From assembly GCA_964362365.1 (NCBI GenBank), contig CAYIEF010000027.1, positions 1 through 15,629 on the forward strand: a stretch of 15,629 nt of DNA, given 5' to 3'. This DNA comes from JACPIL01 sp964362365 (GTDB lineage: Archaea > Nanobdellota > Nanobdellia > Woesearchaeales > GW2011-AR9). The notes under the pieces are model-generated. The model was not told where the DNA came from and made no database searches. It saw only the letters and a program-made list of their open reading frames with translations. Below are positions 13,740 to 15,629 of this stretch, piece by piece; the first letter of the stretch is position 1; every line of letters begins with the position of its first letter. The position numbers and the translations under genes are program-made.

Positions 13740-14060
13740 ATGGTTAAATTAAGCGGGCACGAGGCGAGTTGGCTTTGTTCTTTGGCTCAATGCCGGCATA
13801 GTGATACTATACGGGAGAACTATGATCAGTTTATTGCTGATGAAACGGTCACCCCTCTGGTAAAGAAAATTGGCGGCGCAATACTTGGTTATATTACTGA
13901 ATCAGAAAATAATACTTCAGAAGATCGTCGCGCCATTGATACAGCTAAAGCTATCATCTATTCTGAAGACAAAAAGCTTGAAGATTACCGGAAGGAACGT
14001 GAAGCACTTATCAGATACCACCGGGCAAGGCTTGATAATCTTGAAGGAAGAGTAAAATAA
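13740..14060 (+). CDS. hypothetical 106-aa helical protein
   Basis: No family is recognised. The N-terminal part has two cysteines and a histidine close together (SWLCSLAQCRHSD). The rest is charged and helical, with a Lys/Glu/Arg-rich C-terminal region (LEDYRKEREALIRYHRARL) that may form a coiled coil. It has no signal peptide or membrane span. The TATA box at the correct distance and the absence of overlapping genes support expression. Confidence 0.65.
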   Translation: MVKLSGHEASWLCSLAQCRHSDTIRENYDQFIADETVTPLVKKIGGAILGYITESENNTSEDRRAIDTAKAIIYSEDKKLEDYRKEREALIRYHRARLDNLEGRVK

Positions 14061-14119
14061 ATTTCTATCTGGCAAAGTAGTCTTGGCCGTGAGCTGGGCA
14101 AACCAAAATTGCTCGTTAA

Positions 14120-14129
14120 CTTTATATAT
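14120..14129 (+). promoter_or_regulatory. TATA box for the 50-aa gene
   Basis: CTTTATATAT is centred about 27 bases before the ATG at 14152. This spacing is the main reason for choosing that start rather than the in-frame upstream ATG at 14083. Confidence 0.55.
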
Positions 14130-14151
14130 ACATATGCTCTCTATCAAAACC

Positions 14152-14304
14152 ATGGCAAAGCCAATCAGAGCAACTCCGACCTTGAGAGGAGAGGATGCAC
14201 GAAGATTTGTGCAGGAAGTAATAGAGGAGCAAAGAAAGCCTTCCAAAGCACGAGTTAAACTGCTACGTGATGCGATGCTGGTTAAATTTAATTTCCCTCA
14301 ATGA
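14152..14304 (+). CDS. hypothetical 50-aa basic protein
   Basis: The protein starts MAKPIRATPTLRGEDARRF and continues with helix-forming, charged residues to KFNFPQ. I recall similar small archaeal proteins beginning with a P-I-x-x-T-P-x-L-x-G-x-D-A pattern, often near toxin-like or acetyltransferase genes, but this is memory only and no function is assigned. The longer frame from 14083 would place the TATA box inside the gene and is less likely. Its last 17 bases overlap the 3' end of the convergent GNAT gene. Confidence 0.65.
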   Translation: MAKPIRATPTLRGEDARRFVQEVIEEQRKPSKARVKLLRDAMLVKFNFPQ

Positions 14305-14854
14305 GTTTTAAATCAACATACATAGGGGTTGTTCCTTTTATTCTTTCCTTAAGTGCTTTGAATCCTTGCTTTTTGTAGAAATGAATGGAGTCTAATCCGG
14401 GGTCAGGATTTCTTTTTGCATCCAGCGTGAGAAACCTACAGCCAGCTTTTGTTCTATTTGTCTCATTGGCAATTTGAATTGCAGAAAGTATCATTAATCT
14501 GCCTAGGCCTCTTCTCAGGAATTTATTATCAACGCAAAGTCGGCCAATTTTCAAAGCAGGCAAAGCTTTGTAATTGATTCCTATCTCTTTGAAGAATTCT
14601 TTCATATCACTTTCTAAGTTTATTTTATCGTTCAGGAGAGTGATGTATGACGCCAGTTGGCCATTGTAGAACCATAAAAATGTGATTGATAGCCTCTGCT
14701 TCTGATTTTCCAGCGCATCCTCTTTCAAGAAATCAACAAGTTCTCTTTCGTAAGATTGGAATAAGTCTACATTGTGCTCAGAACTAATAATCTCTATCTT
14801 GATTTCTTCTGCTTTTATAGCTGATTGTTGCTCTTTCATGGCATCTTTAGGCAT
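14288..14854 (-). CDS. GNAT-family N-acetyltransferase
   Basis: The acetyl-CoA binding motif A is clear in LKIGRLCVDNKFLRRGLGRL (about residues 101-120), with the R-R-G-L-G pyrophosphate loop. Motif B follows with FLTLDA and the usual IHFYKKQGFK (157-166, Tyr160). The overall layout, with RLCVD before the loop and a long first half, resembles TacT-like acetyltransferases that modify aminoacyl-tRNA, but metabolic or protein N-acetyltransferases look similar. The start used is ATG 14854; MKEQQ at 14839 is an alternative. It begins 12 bases after the Hel308-type stop and may be read from the same promoter. Confidence 0.85.
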   Translation of the reverse strand: MPKDAMKEQQSAIKAEEIKIEIISSEHNVDLFQSYERELVDFLKEDALENQKQRLSITFLWFYNGQLASYITLLNDKINLESDMKEFFKEIGINYKALPALKIGRLCVDNKFLRRGLGRLMILSAIQIANETNRTKAGCRFLTLDAKRNPDPGLDSIHFYKKQGFKALKERIKGTTPMYVDLKLIEGN

Positions 14855-14865
14855 AAGCGTTTCTT

Positions 14866-15513
14866 CTAATAATACTCCACTCTCCCCTCAGCATAAATCC
14901 CTTTCTTCAATTCTACTGGGCGCCAGTCATCTATCACCAAAGTCGCTTCCAACCATTCGGCTAATTCTTTAGGATTGCCGATGGTGGCAGACAAACCTAT
15001 GATCTGCGGTTTGATTAAGTTTTTGAGAAGAGTTAATATTATTTCAAGTGTCGGCCCTCTAGAAGTATCATTCAACAAATGAATCTCATCTACTATCACA
15101 ACTTTAACTTCTGCTAGCCAACTTACTTTATGTCGCAGGAGAGAATCTAGTTTCTCAGTCGTAAGTATAAGCAGGTCATATTTAGCCAAATAATCGGATT
15201 CAGAATCGACATCACCGGTAGCTAATCCTACTTTATACGGAGAATCTTTGAAGACATTAAGATATTCTTTGTATTTTTCTGTGCCCAAGGCTTTGAGCGG
15301 TACTAAATAGATGGCTTTGCCCTTGCCAAGAGTATTATATATAGCCATGGTGGCGATCAAGGTTTTCCCAGATGCGGTAGGAGCACATGCTAAAAGGGAT
15401 TTTCCTTCTAAAAGACCAGCTTTTATTGATTTCTCTTGAATAGGAGTGAGAGTATTAAATTTTCCATATTGTTTTTTGAACGGTTCAGGTAAAGGAAGAT
15501 TGTTTATGTCCAT
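14866..15513 (-). CDS. Hel308-type helicase, RecA1 domain only
   Basis: This superfamily-2 helicase fragment contains the Q-motif region TPIQEKSIKAG, Walker A APTASGKT (44-51), motif Ia PLKALGTEKY, TTEKLDSLLRH, motif II VDEIH (141-145) and motif III LSATIGNP (174-181). All match archaeal Hel308, which normally is about 700 aa and acts at stalled replication forks. The frame ends at residue 215 just after WRPVELKKGIY, the point where the second RecA domain should begin. Motifs IV-VI, the winged helix and the ratchet domain are absent. The promoter seems intact, so it is either an expressed single-domain protein or the remnant of a broken gene. Nothing resembling the rest is found on this strand in the window. 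Confidence 0.85.
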   Translation of the reverse strand: MDINNLPLPEPFKKQYGKFNTLTPIQEKSIKAGLLEGKSLLACAPTASGKTLIATMAIYNTLGKGKAIYLVPLKALGTEKYKEYLNVFKDSPYKVGLATGDVDSESDYLAKYDLLILTTEKLDSLLRHKVSWLAEVKVVIVDEIHLLNDTSRGPTLEIILTLLKNLIKPQIIGLSATIGNPKELAEWLEATLVIDDWRPVELKKGIYAEGRVEYY

Positions 15514-15534
15514 TATATTCTTGGGAAGCTGAAT

Positions 15535-15541
15535 CTTTATA
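15535..15541 (-). promoter_or_regulatory. TATA box for the Hel308-type gene
   Basis: The minus strand reads TATAAAG, centred about 25 bases before the ATG at 15513. It overlaps the first hairpin of array 2, so that hairpin or a protein bound to it could affect transcription. Confidence 0.5.
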
Positions 15542-15629
15542 TGAATTTTGCTTAAAATTCATACAAGAAATGAAGAAACTACTTCATTTCTGTACAGAAG
15601 GCCTAAAGCCTTCTTGTATTAGAAATGTG
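15540..15629. repeat. tandem hairpin array 2 (continues past the window edge)
   Basis: The array holds three consecutive hairpins: 15540-15563 (TATGAATTTT stem, loop GCTT), 15566-15591 (AGAAATGAAG stem, loop AAACTA) and 15596-15614 (AGAAGGC stem, loop CTAAA). The linkers after the second and third are GTAC and TGTA. The second hairpin is nearly identical to the one at 9662-9687, differing by one compensatory pair (A-T to G-C) and one loop base. The last bases, TTAGAAATGTG, may begin another unit. No coding potential is visible. Confidence 0.7.

Noticed and set aside
14083..14151. N-terminal extension of the 50-aa protein
   Set aside because: The extension would contain the TATA box, and its sequence does not resemble the start of a soluble protein. 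The ATG at 14152 has correct promoter spacing.

Overview
The window looks like a piece of an archaeal chromosome, probably from a small-genome DPANN-type lineage (inference; no rRNA is present to settle it). The archaeal signs are ribosomal protein S8e, a membrane-anchored LonB protease, a ScpA kleisin, a HemK2/Mtq2-type methyltransferase joined to a COG2112-type kinase domain, and a Hel308-type helicase domain. TATA boxes lie about 25-30 bases before many starts, so many messages are probably leaderless. A tRNA-Val gene carries an intron with bulge-helix-bulge geometry.

Layout. 1-3300: a P-loop kinase-like gene (+) converges on a minus-strand cluster running from a BRO-N/DinD-like protein to a Sua5/YrdC threonylcarbamoyl-AMP synthase to a SerB-like HAD phosphatase. 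Upstream of the BRO gene is a compact unit not covered by any long reading frame: TATA box, strong Shine-Dalgarno, two overlapping micro-ORFs (42 and 37 aa) and a hairpin plus T-tract terminator, preceded by three copies of TTGTCCAGT. 3300-4730: a small tyrosine-phosphatase-like gene (+), then minus-strand S8e between two unrecognised genes. 4770-9543: a minus-strand series scpA, a Cys-rich 79-aa protein, lonB and an 89-aa unknown. lonB is interrupted by a LAGLIDADG intein and is split into two frames overlapping by ATGA, the layout of a naturally split intein. Together the exteins make a complete 630-aa LonB.

9544-9875 is a divergent intergenic region filled by a chain of hairpins, mostly with 6-base loops, joined by short GCGC-like linkers. 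A related chain starts at 15540 and runs off the right edge. One hairpin is shared between the two arrays with a compensatory base-pair change, and the linkers change in step from GCGC to GTAC.

9876-12400: a DDAH/arginine-deiminase-superfamily hydrolase, a secreted and membrane-anchored PKD-domain protein, and the minus-strand tRNA-Val(UAC) whose 84-base intron sits in the T loop. 12480-15513: the methyltransferase-kinase fusion, two small plus-strand genes, a convergent GNAT acetyltransferase, and a Hel308-type frame that ends right after the first RecA domain although its promoter looks intact.

The core genes (S8e, Sua5, LonB, ScpA, HemK2, tRNA-Val) are housekeeping. The intein, BRO/DinD gene, micro-ORF unit, hairpin arrays, P-loop gene and GNAT/50-aa pair look like accessory insertions among them. 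The points most worth following are the split LonB intein, the two covarying hairpin arrays, the T-loop tRNA intron and the micro-ORF operon.
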